Source: Ciceribacter thiooxidans
Lineage (GTDB): Bacteria; Pseudomonadota; Alphaproteobacteria; Rhizobiales; Rhizobiaceae
Direction: 5' to 3'
Assembly (NCBI RefSeq): GCF_014126615.1
Contig: NZ_CP059897.1
Span: 124,001 to 188,000 of the forward strand
DNA length: 64,000 nt
Every line of letters begins with the position of its first letter. Positions within the stretch are counted from its first letter, which is position 1. The position numbers and the translations under genes are program-made. The notes beneath the pieces were generated by a model. That model was not told the DNA's origin, did no database searches, and saw only the letters and a program-made list of their open reading frames with translations. Shown here one piece after another: positions 1 through 8,647 of this stretch.

Positions 1-228
1 GCCGCCCATCATGCCCATCATCATCCGCATCATGTCCGGGGACATCATGCCGCCCGGCGACATGCCATTGCCAGGTACGGTGACCTGTGGCGCGGGTGCC
101 GGAGCAGCCGATTGTGCGGCGGGCTCTGTCGCTGCACCTGCGGGCGGGTGGTGCGTGTCCTCAGCGAAGCCGGCTGCGGGTATGAAGATCATCGCGGTTG
201 CGAGGATGGTCGTGCTCAAACGTTTCAT
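1..228 (-). CDS. Met-rich exported peptide, partial at the left edge
   Basis: This frame opens at an ATG at 226-228 on the minus strand and stays open for 76 codons to the window edge, so the C-terminus is missing. An AGGAG ribosome site lies about 8 bases upstream of the ATG. The first 22 or so residues form a signal peptide (MKRL, a hydrophobic stretch, then AGFAED). A Pro/Ala-rich linker follows, and then a Gly/Met segment with repeated MM pairs (GGMMSPDMMRMMMGMMGG). Short exported Met-rich peptides of this kind often bind copper or sit beside metal-efflux genes, but that role is only an inference here. No partner gene is visible because the neighbour lies outside the window. Confidence 0.6.
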   Translation of the reverse strand, partial: MKRLSTTILATAMIFIPAAGFAEDTHHPPAGAATEPAAQSAAPAPAPQVTVPGNGMSPGGMMSPDMMRMMMGMMGG

Positions 229-649
229 GACTCTCTTCTCCTTAGTGTTTGGGTTTGGCACCTGGTTCACGCGGCTTTGGCGGACTGTCGCTTCGGCGTC
301 GGAAAGGTGGTGCCGTTCGAACCCTTGCCGACGCGATAGGTTTAAAGGACGGTGCGGCTTTCGAAGGAACACACGCTCGCCCCTGCTGATCTACCGGCTT
401 CCGTCACAACCCGCGTGCGCCGTCCGTCCGGGCGAGCCGGAACACGGTCGCGACGCGGCCTGCGGCCTCGTTTAGGCATATTTCCGGGTGGATGGCCGCT
501 TTGGCTACCGTCGGTTGTGCGACGGCGGGAGCTGCGCTCAAAGCCGGATTCCGGTGGCGGGAAATCTCTTGCATGTCAAACTCTTGTGTTCGTGACTCGG
601 AGGGCCGGACCGGCCGATAGCGGAGCACACGAACTTGAGTCTCGTGCGC
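229..649. other. About 420 bases with no supported gene
   Basis: Open frames exist on both strands, but none combines a ribosome site, a signal or domain and coding-like codon use. The best is a 56-codon minus-strand frame at about 404-571, which has no clear Shine-Dalgarno and no recognisable family. The part next to 228 presumably carries the promoter of the Met-rich peptide gene. Confidence 0.4.
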
Positions 650-1090
650 TCAGGCGGTCATGCGGCGTTTGGGAGGGCGCAACTCCAGTGACGCTTCACC
701 GGGCTGCGAAATGACGGACGAGGCAGGCGCGACAGGTTCGCGATGCAGGAGACCTGCAACCGAGTGCGTCGGGACGGGCAGGCAATAGAGGCAGCAGGAA
801 ACCGAGAGGCAGCAGCTTCGGCTGTGATCCGCGGAGCCCTCATCGTTGCATGGGGTTCCATGGCCATGCTGTATCGCTGCATCGAGCTGATACTCAACCG
901 CAAGACGGGCGTCATCCAAGATCGAGGCATCCGCATGCCGGCCTGCAAAGTCGGCCGGGAACGCCGCGATCACGATGGCCATGACCAGGGCAAGCCATCG
1001 GCACGCACCGGTTGCCGGAGATCCTCTCCGTAAACGGTTGACCCACAGCTGGATAGAATTCCGATCCAAAGATCCGATCCTCTTGCCCAC
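650..1090 (-). CDS. Cys-rich small protein with one membrane segment
   Basis: This 146-codon frame starts with GTG at 1088-1090. It has a basic N-terminus, then a hydrophobic segment at about residues 32-45 (LALVMAIVIAAFPADF) that could be an anchor or an uncleaved signal. A Cys/His-rich part follows (HGHGTPCNDEG, then SCCLSVSCCLYCLPVP) and a Pro-rich tail. The layout recalls small metal-associated membrane proteins near copper-handling genes, and it lies close to the Met-rich peptide at the left edge. I do not recognise a named family. The start is uncertain, and internal starts nearer the hydrophobic segment are possible. Confidence 0.5.
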   Translation of the reverse strand: MGKRIGSLDRNSIQLWVNRLRRGSPATGACRWLALVMAIVIAAFPADFAGRHADASILDDARLAVEYQLDAAIQHGHGTPCNDEGSADHSRSCCLSVSCCLYCLPVPTHSVAGLLHREPVAPASSVISQPGEASLELRPPKRRMTA

Positions 1091-1236
1091 GCCTACAAAC
1101 GCTATACGTTATAAAATAGCCAGAATACACGCAGCCAAACTTGTCCTAGATCAAACTGAGGGAGCCTCGCTCCAATGTCGATCGGGCCCGCGCTCGCGAT
1201 CGAGAAAATTGGCCAGATGTACTGGGGAACGGCCTT

Positions 1237-1605
1237 TTACGAGACAGGCGGTGTACAGATTGCTCTCCAGAGACGATCCTTCCAGTCCGCCGCCGCTGCG
1301 CCGGACAAGCGGATCGGATAGTCGACGCCTCGAACGGACACCTTGGCGGGGTCGCTGCATTTCACGAAGGCACGATGCCTTCCGGGATCCCGGTATACAG
1401 TTCCGGCTGCAGAGCCGCCTTGTGAAAGAGATATAATGACATCGAAATCATACCCGGCCCGTTCAGCGGTGCGATTGCTGACGAGACCAAGGCTGACGAC
1501 GGTATTGTCATTGAAATGCGCGGTGTAGAAAATCACCGGTTCCACTGCCTTTGCAGCGAACGCCAACGGCAATCCGGCAAAAAATGCGATCGCATATCGG
1601 CGCAT
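1237..1605 (-). CDS. Small exported protein of unknown function
   Basis: The protein has 122 residues and a clear signal peptide (MRRYAIAFFAGLPLAFAAKA) followed by a soluble domain. A strong GGGAGGGG ribosome site lies 3-8 bases before the ATG and fixes the start. The mature part contains YTAHFNDNTVVSLGLVSN and ends in a short Cys-containing tail (AICTPPVS). Two cysteines, one at FVKCSD and one near the C-terminus, could form a disulphide in the periplasm. I recognise no family. It stands alone between a DUF2235 gene and the Cys-rich protein, on the same strand as both. Confidence 0.65.
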   Translation of the reverse strand: MRRYAIAFFAGLPLAFAAKAVEPVIFYTAHFNDNTVVSLGLVSNRTAERAGYDFDVIISLSQGGSAAGTVYRDPGRHRAFVKCSDPAKVSVRGVDYPIRLSGAAAADWKDRLWRAICTPPVS

Positions 1606-1711
1606 TCACCCCTCCCGTGGCTCATGCGATGGAGTGACAATATCACGTCAGCGGCCAGGTCGCTACGAGCCTTATGACCGAAAAGACGTGGTCTTTGACC
1701 GATGGCCGCCG

Positions 1712-3139
1712 TCACTTTGTGAAGAATGAGCCCGCCTCCGAATGCTCAGCAAGTTCACTAGGCCGATAGAGCTTTGAGACTCCTAGTTGCGGCACGTTGT
1801 CCGCCTTGAGTCGTTCAAGTACAGATGAGTGCAGCGCCGCGCCCTTCGCAATCTTACGTACCCTTGTCCGCCATTTGATTTTGATCGGTCCCAGCTTGAA
1901 AAAATAGACTTCAGCATGTTGAAGTCCTTTTGCGTCTGGCCAGCAATTCAGCAGGTCTTCACGAATCTGGATACTCGGCAGGCACTCCTTCAGCTCGCTA
2001 ACCATCCATTCCAATGGGATATCGCTCAAGCGGGATTCATCTTCAGGATAACTGCCGCCCACATGGCTGTGGCAGCCAGCAAACCACACCTGCTTCAGCC
2101 ACGCGGGGTTTCTCCCTTCCGCCTTGGACATCTCCTCGTTGCTGCCCCAGGCAACCCTGGGAAAGTCGGCTCTTGCTTCGTCAATTGACAATGCGTGTCG
2201 CGCAAACTGCACATCGGAATCCAAATAGCGATCGTAGTTCTTTTTGCTCCAAGTGGCCCAGTGCCCATTCCGCCAAATCGCCCACCAATCGAGCGGGTTG
2301 GTGATCTTCCGCGGTTTATTCGGGTCACGAGAAAAATACTTCCACTGGGCAAACCAGATGGCAATCGTTCGGTAAAGAAAGAATAGAAATGCCAGACCAA
2401 CCACGCCCGTAATATACCACGGCCATCCTGTCCAAATGCTATAAGCCAGTGCAGCACCAAGCAGCCAAATTGCCCCGTAGGCCAACGTCTTTATCGTTTT
2501 GCTGTCCAGCGCTGCGACAGTATCGTAAACACCTACAAAAGTCGGCTGCACGTTTCCTTGCTCGCAGGCTTTCGCACCTTCCGCCGAGCACGCGTATTTT
2601 TCACGAAACCGACGACCCTTTTCCTCTCGCTGGAAATAATACGGCTCTTCACCGCGTGGACGCCCCGCGCCGTGGTTGTAGACATACTTCACTGCATCAG
2701 AAGCAATCTTTCGCAGTTCGTCACCATAGCGTGGGATGGGTGAACCGTCCTTCATTTTCGTTGGTATACCACAGAGATTCATGACGTTCGCAACTGAACG
2801 AACGGTGTAGGCCCCTCTCGAAAATCCAAAGAGCAACACTTCGTCACCGGGCTCGTAGTAAGCGATGATTTTCTCGTAGCAGTCGATGATGTTTTCATCG
2901 ATCCCATTGCCCACCCCAGCACCCAGCGCACGCTGGATTTTGGTAAATAGACCCCCCACCACCTCACCAGTTCCCAATCCTGCGTCATAGAAAGCAATCT
3001 GCTCCTTTGGCGAAATCGGAGAATCCGGCCCCGACCGCATCGCACGGTACATCTTGTAAACATTGGACAAACGTTGATCCGGGCGCATGCCACCAATTTG
3101 ACCCGTGCCATCGGAAAATATCAGAATTCTCTTCCCCAT
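1712..3139 (-). CDS. DUF2235 (Tle1-like) alpha/beta hydrolase with membrane hairpin
   Basis: The 475-residue protein begins with RILIFSDGTG, the DUF2235 opening strand. The nucleophile elbow GFSRGA is at residues 105-110, with Ser107 as predicted nucleophile. GCHSHVGGSYPE (about residue 355) followed by LSDIPLEWM is the second family signature. Two hydrophobic stretches at about 217-262 look like a membrane hairpin inserted in the hydrolase fold. DUF2235 includes the Tle1 phospholipase effectors of type VI secretion, but many members are free-standing and of unknown substrate. No vgrG, immunity or secretion gene is next to it, so an effector role is not supported. It probably hydrolyses an ester at the inner membrane. 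The ribosome site is weak (GGGG about 6 bases upstream). Confidence 0.8.
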   Translation of the reverse strand: MGKRILIFSDGTGQIGGMRPDQRLSNVYKMYRAMRSGPDSPISPKEQIAFYDAGLGTGEVVGGLFTKIQRALGAGVGNGIDENIIDCYEKIIAYYEPGDEVLLFGFSRGAYTVRSVANVMNLCGIPTKMKDGSPIPRYGDELRKIASDAVKYVYNHGAGRPRGEEPYYFQREEKGRRFREKYACSAEGAKACEQGNVQPTFVGVYDTVAALDSKTIKTLAYGAIWLLGAALAYSIWTGWPWYITGVVGLAFLFFLYRTIAIWFAQWKYFSRDPNKPRKITNPLDWWAIWRNGHWATWSKKNYDRYLDSDVQFARHALSIDEARADFPRVAWGSNEEMSKAEGRNPAWLKQVWFAGCHSHVGGSYPEDESRLSDIPLEWMVSELKECLPSIQIREDLLNCWPDAKGLQHAEVYFFKLGPIKIKWRTRVRKIAKGAALHSSVLERLKADNVPQLGVSKLYRPSELAEHSEAGSFFTK

Positions 3140-3274
3140 CGTCGCCCCACTATCGCCGCAAGTTTTCCTATTGCCATATTTCCAAAATAATTTTCAGTTA
3201 CATAGCTATATTATGGGAATTCATTTGAGCGAATAGTCCAAGATTCGCTGGTTCCGACTTTCAAAAGAGAGAAG

Positions 3275-3294
3275 GTCTTGAAAGGATTCGGACC
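3275..3294 (-). repeat. tRNA T-arm-like degenerate repeat, copy A
   Basis: This 20-base stretch matches the one at 4086-4105 at 16 of 20 positions by eye, and shares a core of AAAGGATT. On the minus strand it resembles the T-loop to acceptor part of a tRNA (GGTTCAAATCC-like). The flanking stem does not pair, so it is not a tRNA. The two copies bracket the DUF192 gene. Confidence 0.3.
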
Positions 3295-3519
3295 GACGGC
3301 GCGGCACTCTTTGTCAGCGAAAGCTTCGACCACCTTGACCAACAAATACATAGGTGAAGGCTGACAATGACCGTCTTCTCGGATCCGCCGCGGCGGATGC
3401 ACCGTTCGCTCGATCTCTAGATGCCGCTCAGGGTATCGTCTCCTCTTGGGGGAGGCTGCAGACCATCCGATACGATGTTATGTTGCCGAATCCACGTTTG
3501 CAGCCACAGCGATCAACAG

Positions 3520-4047
3520 ATGAAGATATTGGATTGCGCTCTCAAGATTGTCCTTGCAACAACATCGTTTGTCCTTGGTTATCTGGCCGCGTCCAGCGAG
3601 ACTTTCGATCCCAGCATAACTGAGGCGACCATCGTCAACACCGAGGGTCCAATACACCGCGTCACTCTGGAAGTTGCGGCATCACGAAAGCAGCGAGCCC
3701 TCGGTCTGATGTTTCGCAAGCGACTGGCCAACGGGTGGGGGATGATCTTTGTATTTCCCGAGCCCCGTGTCGCCAAAATGTGGATGAAGAATACGCCTCT
3801 GCCGCTTGACATGCTCTTTGTCGACGACGAGGGCGTCGTTCAAGAAGTAAGACCGCATCTTGCCCCGGATAGCGAGACAGTCGTCATGTCGAGTGAACCT
3901 ATCAAATATGTGATCGAGTTGAATGATGGAGCTTCAGCCGATCTTGGACTACGAGCGGGCAGCAAAATAGTGGCTTCAAATGCCATTGGCACCAGGCGTC
4001 GCGGCGGCGAGGCAGAGACTGAGGAGCCCGTGTCGACGCTTGCGTGA
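3520..4047 (+). CDS. DUF192 family exported or membrane-anchored protein
   Basis: I place the start at ATG 3520, giving 175 residues. The upstream in-frame extension to 3421 has no family similarity. An N-terminal hydrophobic segment (VLATTSFVLGYLAA) acts as a signal or anchor. The DUF192 core follows: GLMFRKRL (residues 62-69), GMIFVFPEP, then MWMKNTPLPLDMLFVD, and a C-terminal VIELNDG strand. The family is small, widespread and functionally uncharacterised. The C-terminal 20 residues are charged and probably disordered. The gene stands alone between two degenerate tRNA-like repeats, on the opposite strand to the neighbouring genes. No good ribosome site is visible. Confidence 0.8.
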   Translation: MKILDCALKIVLATTSFVLGYLAASSETFDPSITEATIVNTEGPIHRVTLEVAASRKQRALGLMFRKRLANGWGMIFVFPEPRVAKMWMKNTPLPLDMLFVDDEGVVQEVRPHLAPDSETVVMSSEPIKYVIELNDGASADLGLRAGSKIVASNAIGTRRRGGEAETEEPVSTLA

Positions 4048-4085
4048 AGCGCGCTGTACGGACAAGACGGGATCGTAGAAAAATC

Positions 4086-4105
4086 GCCTCGAAAGGATTT
4101 GAACC
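4086..4105 (-). repeat. tRNA T-arm-like degenerate repeat, copy B
   Basis: This is the partner of the stretch at 3275-3294. On the minus strand it reads GCTGGTTCAAATCC, close to a tRNA T-arm, but the 5-base stem does not close. It could be a remnant of an integration site or chance similarity. Confidence 0.3.
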
Positions 4106-4295
4106 AGCGACCCTCACGAAACAAGCCGCCACTTCAACGAAATCAATGATTTGAGGCGTAAAGCCATCTATGGAACTGCGCGGGAGCATTCAAATGCTGG
4201 CGTCGCAGCGAGGCGCTGACTTCTTACCTATCCGATGCCGGCCCACCTCGCGGCTAATAGAGCCTATTCAGGATGGTGCCCTGCTAACTCCCCGG
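4106..4295. other. Non-coding junction beyond the iolB break
   Basis: No gene is seen here. The stretch lies between the DUF192 gene with its repeat B and the non-homologous tail of the truncated iolB frame. It probably contains the breakpoint of the rearrangement that removed the 3' part of iolB. No inverted repeats or transposase remnants were recognised. Confidence 0.4.
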
Positions 4296-4862
4296 TTACA
4301 AACTGCGCCCGCCCGAACCCGAACACCAGTCGTCGCCCGTATACTGCACTGACGAGATACAAGACGACCAATGCCCGGCGGGGGTGAAGACTTGAGTTAC
4401 AAGAAGGCTGTCGCAGTAGTCGTCGTTTTCCATTGCGATATTGTTGATGTGGCGGGTGTTAGTCCCCTTACCCCGGGAGGTCAGCGAAATCCCGACGGGA
4501 CCGATCCGTCGCGCAGGATGACCTCCCCTCCCCGGCGCTGAGCAGACGGCAATGATGCAGTCCGTCTCCGCCGTTGCTTGCCAGTCACTACCGTTGGGAA
4601 CATACAAGCAGTGCGGAGGCGTCTTTTCGAAGACGCTCATCCTCTCGCCGAGTGTGCCCCAATCTCTGCCGCCTCCCCGGAAAGCCGCCTTGCCCTCGAC
4701 GACGACAAGGATGACTTCGCGATCGCCGGTCGCCTCTCCGACCTTCTCTCCCGACCGCAGCCGATAGAGGGAGAAACCGACAAAGCGCCAACCGGCTGAT
4801 TGCGGAGTGATCTCGTGGACCTTGCCATGACTTCCGAAGGGCTTGCGCAGAAGATCGGCCAG
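4296..4862 (-). pseudogene. iolB: Truncated iolB (5-deoxy-glucuronate isomerase)
   Basis: The frame opens with LADLLRKPFGSHG, the usual IolB N-terminus, but the first codon is CTG (4860-4862) right after an in-frame TAG, where family members have ATG. An AGGA ribosome site is still present upstream. Clear IolB motifs follow (TAETDCIIAVCSAP, RGKGTNTRHINNI, LLVTQVFTPAGHWSS). Homology stops at about 4362, after some 167 of the usual roughly 270 residues, and an unrelated tail runs to a stop at 4296. The missing half contains the second cupin-like barrel with the metal ligands, so the product should be inactive. It lies 11 bases after iolD, as the last gene of the operon. Confidence 0.85.
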
Positions 4863-4873
4863 CTATTCCGTCC

Positions 4874-6712
4874 TCAGTTGAAGGTCCGCTGATCGCGTGC
4901 ATTCATATTATAGTGCTCTCGTGCCCGTTCGAGCCTATCGGGGCCGCCAGCCTGCGGCACGGCGACATCCCACCAATGGCCGCCCGCCCCTGTACCTGGA
5001 ACCGCATCCGTATCAATGACGATCACTGTTGGTTTGCTGCGAGACCGCGCTTCGACGATCTTGCGCTCGAGGTCGGCAATATCGGCCGCCTTCTCTGCAT
5101 GAGCACCCATGGAACGGACATGACCGACGAAGTCGAGTTCCGGCATCTCCTCGATATTGCTATCCTTGTACATATTGTTGAACTCGGCCCCGCCACATTC
5201 GATCTGCAGGCGGTTGATGCAGCCGTAACCGCGATTGTCGGTCAGCACGACCGTGAAGGGAACGTGCCGCATCACGGCCGTTGCGAGCTCTGAATTCGCC
5301 ATCATGTAGGAGCCATCTCCAACAAAGCAGATGACTTCCTTTTCGGGCGCCGCGAGCTTGATACCCATGGCGCCGGCGACCTCGTATCCCATGCACGAAT
5401 AGCCATATTCCATGTGGTAGCCTCCCTTAACCGACTGCCACAGGACCTGCAGTGCGCCGGGCATGGTGCCAGCCGCGCACATCACCACGGTCTTTTCCGT
5501 CGCAACACGCTGAACGGCGCCGATGACCTGCGCGTCGGTCGGCAGATAATTGGTCAATCCGGACTCCGGAGCAGCCGTCACTGACCTGACCGTGTCGTGC
5601 CAGGCAAGTCGCGACTTCATGTCGAATGACGGAGCCCTGTGGTCTGCCAGCAGAGCCGAGAGTTTTTCGAGAGAACCGCGTGCGTCTCCGACCACTGGCG
5701 TCGCGCCATGTTTGGTCGCGTCATAGCCATGAAGGTTGACGGAGATGAGCGTTCGATGCTCCTTCTTAAACAGTGCCCAGGACCCGGTGGTGAAGTCCTG
5801 GAAACGAGTGCCAACGCCGATGACGAGGTCCGCGTTCTCGCATAGGCGATTGGCGCATTCCGACCCCGTCACACCAGGCGAACCGAAGTTGAATTCGTTG
5901 TCCCAAGCATTCGCGCCTTTGCCGGCCTGGGTCTCGACGAACGGGATATTGTGCTTTCTCGAAAATGCCGTGAGCGTCTCCTCGGCATCAGAATAGAGAA
6001 CGCCCCCGCCCGAAACGATAACAGGGCATTTGGCATGGCGGATGAGTTCGGCGACGTCTTCAAGTTCGCGTGGGTCCGGTTCAGGACGCCGGATGCGCCA
6101 CACCTTCGGCTCAAAGAAGCTTTCCGGATAGTCGAATGCATCAGCCTGTACATCCTGGCAGAACGCAAGGCACACCGGGCCGCAATTGGCGGGATCGGTC
6201 ATCACCGAGAGCGCACGCGGCAGCGCCGTCAGCAGGTGTTCCGGTCGGGCAATGCGATCGAAGTAGCGCACCACCGGCTTGAACGCATCATTGGCGCTCA
6301 CTGTGCCGTCATCGAAATCCTCGATTTGCTGAAGGACCGGATCTGGACGGCGACTGGCAAAGACATCGCCAGGAATGAACAGGACCGGCAGGCGATTGAC
6401 GTGCGCAAGGGCTGCCGCTGTCACCATGTTGGTGGCACCGGGCCCGATCGAGGAGGTGACGGCGTGCGCCCGCTTTCGTTTTTTTGTCTTGGCATAGGCG
6501 ATTGCCGCGTGCGCCATGGTCTGTTCGTTCTGACCGCGCCATGTCGGCAAGGCATCGCCGATGCCGTGCAGAGCCTCGCCCAGACCAGCGACATTACCAT
6601 GGCCAAAAATCGCCCAGACGCCTTCGATGAACCGGTCGCCCTCTTCCGTCATCTGCACCGAAAGCCACTTGACGAGTGCCTGTGCTGCCGTGAGCTTGAT
6701 TGTCTTTGTCAT
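4874..6712 (-). CDS. iolD: 3D-trihydroxycyclohexane-1,2-dione hydrolase IolD
   Basis: This 612-residue ThDP enzyme opens the ring of 3D-(3,5/4)-trihydroxycyclohexane-1,2-dione to give 5-deoxy-glucuronate in myo-inositol catabolism. The N-terminal pyrimidine-binding domain carries IFGHGNVAGLGEAL. The C-terminal PP domain carries the metal/ThDP motif VGDGSYMMANSE, followed by LTDNRGYGCINRLQ. The length is normal for IolD. The start overlaps the iolC stop by 4 bases (ATGA), so the two are translationally coupled. Nothing suggests damage to this gene, although the next enzyme in the pathway, IolB, is truncated just downstream. Confidence 0.95.
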   Translation of the reverse strand: MTKTIKLTAAQALVKWLSVQMTEEGDRFIEGVWAIFGHGNVAGLGEALHGIGDALPTWRGQNEQTMAHAAIAYAKTKKRKRAHAVTSSIGPGATNMVTAAALAHVNRLPVLFIPGDVFASRRPDPVLQQIEDFDDGTVSANDAFKPVVRYFDRIARPEHLLTALPRALSVMTDPANCGPVCLAFCQDVQADAFDYPESFFEPKVWRIRRPEPDPRELEDVAELIRHAKCPVIVSGGGVLYSDAEETLTAFSRKHNIPFVETQAGKGANAWDNEFNFGSPGVTGSECANRLCENADLVIGVGTRFQDFTTGSWALFKKEHRTLISVNLHGYDATKHGATPVVGDARGSLEKLSALLADHRAPSFDMKSRLAWHDTVRSVTAAPESGLTNYLPTDAQVIGAVQRVATEKTVVMCAAGTMPGALQVLWQSVKGGYHMEYGYSCMGYEVAGAMGIKLAAPEKEVICFVGDGSYMMANSELATAVMRHVPFTVVLTDNRGYGCINRLQIECGGAEFNNMYKDSNIEEMPELDFVGHVRSMGAHAEKAADIADLERKIVEARSRSKPTVIVIDTDAVPGTGAGGHWWDVAVPQAGGPDRLERAREHYNMNARDQRTFN

Positions 6713-8631
6713 GCTGCTTTCTCCCGTGCGGCGGCCCGCGCCTCGTCCCAGATTGCGGACAAGCGCCGATAGCGCTTTGCCATCTCCGCGACCGCGTCCG
6801 CGTCCTCAATTTCATCTTTCATCCAGGCGCGCGCCACATCGCCGAAGATCGTTCGTCCGACGGCGAAGCCGCGAACAAGATCAAATCCGGCAGCAACTTC
6901 AAAGCTCTCGGCGAGCTCCGCCTCCGGCGCATCGAGACCAAGCACGACAATTCCGCGCGTGTATCGATCATTCCTTCCGATTGCCGCTGTGGTGTTTGAC
7001 CATGCCGCGGACGTCGTCATCGGTTCGAGTTTCCACCAGTCGGGATACACGCCGATGTCATAGAACTGCTGGATCAGAACGGCGGCGGTCTCGTCGTTGA
7101 CCGGACCGACTTTCGACGGAATGATTTCCAGCAGGAATTCCAGATCGTTGCGCCGTGATGCTTCGAATAGTCGTTTGACGGTCGCTTCCTGAGCTGCTCG
7201 CGTCTGGGCATCATCATCGGGGTGGCAGAAGCACAAGACCTTGACGACGTTGTCGCGCGCCCACTCACTCAAGCCCCCGTAGTCGCTCCCGAGTTCGGGC
7301 TCCAGTGTCAGGGGGCGTGACCCCGGCCACTCGCAGGGCCGTCCAATCCACAAGCCGCTGCCCGAGGCTGCGTGCAAGGCCCTTCTGCCGATGCGATTGT
7401 CGCAAAGAATGCCGTAGCCGGGTTGCCCGGCCTGAACTTGAAGTGCAGCTTGGAGGCACAGCTCCTTGAAGATACCGCCCCGCTTCGAAGTGTAGCCCGG
7501 CATCTCCTCAAGCTGGACGCGATGGTCGAACGCGAATATGCGATAGTCCCGCCGATCTTCGCCGTGATTGCGATGCCGGTTGGTCGACCAATGGATCTGC
7601 TCGAGAGCGGCATCGTTGCGCAAGTCCGCGCGCTTGATTCCTCTTTCCAGGAAGAATTCAAGCTCCTTCAATGATGGATAGGCGGGCGTGCAGCCGTGGC
7701 GCGAGACAGCAAACGCGCCGCAGGCGTTGGCATACCTGAGAGAAGTCTCCCAGCCCTCGCCATCAAGCCAGCCTTTCAAAAGGCCGGAGAAAAAGCCATC
7801 GCCGGCGCCGAGGACATTGAAGACCTCGATCGGAAAGCCTTCGCCCGAGATGCCATCATCCAGATTGTCCGGGACGGCGCCCTCGAATGCGACTGCCCCC
7901 TTGGCGCCCCGTTTCAGGACCAAGGTAGCGGAAGATACCGATCGAACTGCTCTGAGGGCTGCGACCGTATCCGTCGTCCCGCCGGCGATGTGGAACTCCT
8001 CTTCCGTACCGACGATCAGGTCGAAAAAGTGCAGCGTCGACTGCAATTTCTCGGTAACGGCGCGGCTGGCGACGAACCGACTTTCCCCATCTCCATGACC
8101 GGCGACTCCCCAGAGATTGGGTCGATAGTCGATATCAAGCGCGGTTCTGGCGCCACTATCTCGCGCAAAACCAAGTGCCTTCAGGACGGCAGCCTCGGTG
8201 CGCGGATTGGACAGATGCGTGCCAGTCACCACGACAGCCCGTGCAGAGGCGACATAGTCCTGCTGGATGTCGGCCTCACTGAGCGCCATGTCGGCGCAGT
8301 TTTCGCGGTAGAAGATCAGCGGAAACGTATCCTCGTCGCGAATGCCGAGCAGTACCAGCGCGGTCAGTCGCTCCGGGTCGGTCACCACGCCGCCGACATC
8401 CACGCCCTCGCGGATCAATTGCTCGCGGATGAAGCGACCCATGCGCTCATCCCCGACGCGCGTGATCAGACCAGATTTGAGGCCGAGGCGCGCGGCGCCG
8501 CAGGCGATATTGGTTGGCGAGCCCCCAATGTATTTATTGAAGGAACCCATATCTTCGAGCCGGCCTCCAATCTGCGAACCGTATAGATCGACTGAGGATC
8601 GGCCGATGGTGATTACGTCGAGCGATTTCAT
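6709..8631 (-). CDS. iolC: 5-dehydro-2-deoxygluconokinase IolC with DUF2090 domain
   Basis: The 640-residue fusion is typical of rhizobia. Residues 1 to about 330 form a PfkB-family sugar kinase: the start has ITIGRSSVDLYG and IGGSPTN, and the C-terminal catalytic loop is NVLGAGDGFFSGLLKG, with the Asp of GAGDGF as base. Residues from about 340 on form DUF2090, an aldolase-like TIM barrel thought to serve the later cleavage step. The kinase phosphorylates 5-dehydro-2-deoxy-D-gluconate. A TAGGAG ribosome site lies 7 bases upstream. Its substrate is made by IolB, which is truncated in this operon, so another iolB copy would be needed. Confidence 0.95.
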   Translation of the reverse strand: MKSLDVITIGRSSVDLYGSQIGGRLEDMGSFNKYIGGSPTNIACGAARLGLKSGLITRVGDERMGRFIREQLIREGVDVGGVVTDPERLTALVLLGIRDEDTFPLIFYRENCADMALSEADIQQDYVASARAVVVTGTHLSNPRTEAAVLKALGFARDSGARTALDIDYRPNLWGVAGHGDGESRFVASRAVTEKLQSTLHFFDLIVGTEEEFHIAGGTTDTVAALRAVRSVSSATLVLKRGAKGAVAFEGAVPDNLDDGISGEGFPIEVFNVLGAGDGFFSGLLKGWLDGEGWETSLRYANACGAFAVSRHGCTPAYPSLKELEFFLERGIKRADLRNDAALEQIHWSTNRHRNHGEDRRDYRIFAFDHRVQLEEMPGYTSKRGGIFKELCLQAALQVQAGQPGYGILCDNRIGRRALHAASGSGLWIGRPCEWPGSRPLTLEPELGSDYGGLSEWARDNVVKVLCFCHPDDDAQTRAAQEATVKRLFEASRRNDLEFLLEIIPSKVGPVNDETAAVLIQQFYDIGVYPDWWKLEPMTTSAAWSNTTAAIGRNDRYTRGIVVLGLDAPEAELAESFEVAAGFDLVRGFAVGRTIFGDVARAWMKDEIEDADAVAEMAKRYRRLSAIWDEARAAAREKAA

Positions 8632-8647
8632 CTCGAACTCCTACTTT

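Noticed and set aside
404..628. 74-codon minus-strand frame as a small gene
   Set aside because: It has no convincing ribosome site, no domain or signal, and ambiguous codon use, and it overlaps an equally open frame on the other strand.
3211..3402. 63-codon minus-strand frame in the gap before the DUF192 gene
   Set aside because: The translation (AVGPNPFKTF) is of the kind produced by tRNA-like sequence in many genomes, and there is no ribosome site.
4086..4160. A tRNA gene on the minus strand
   Set aside because: Only a T-loop-like segment is present. The T-stem does not pair and no anticodon arm or acceptor stem was found.
5951..6772. Long plus-strand frame of 273 codons opposite iolD
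   Set aside because: It lies antisense to a well-supported ThDP enzyme, has no family resemblance, and is a by-product of high GC content.
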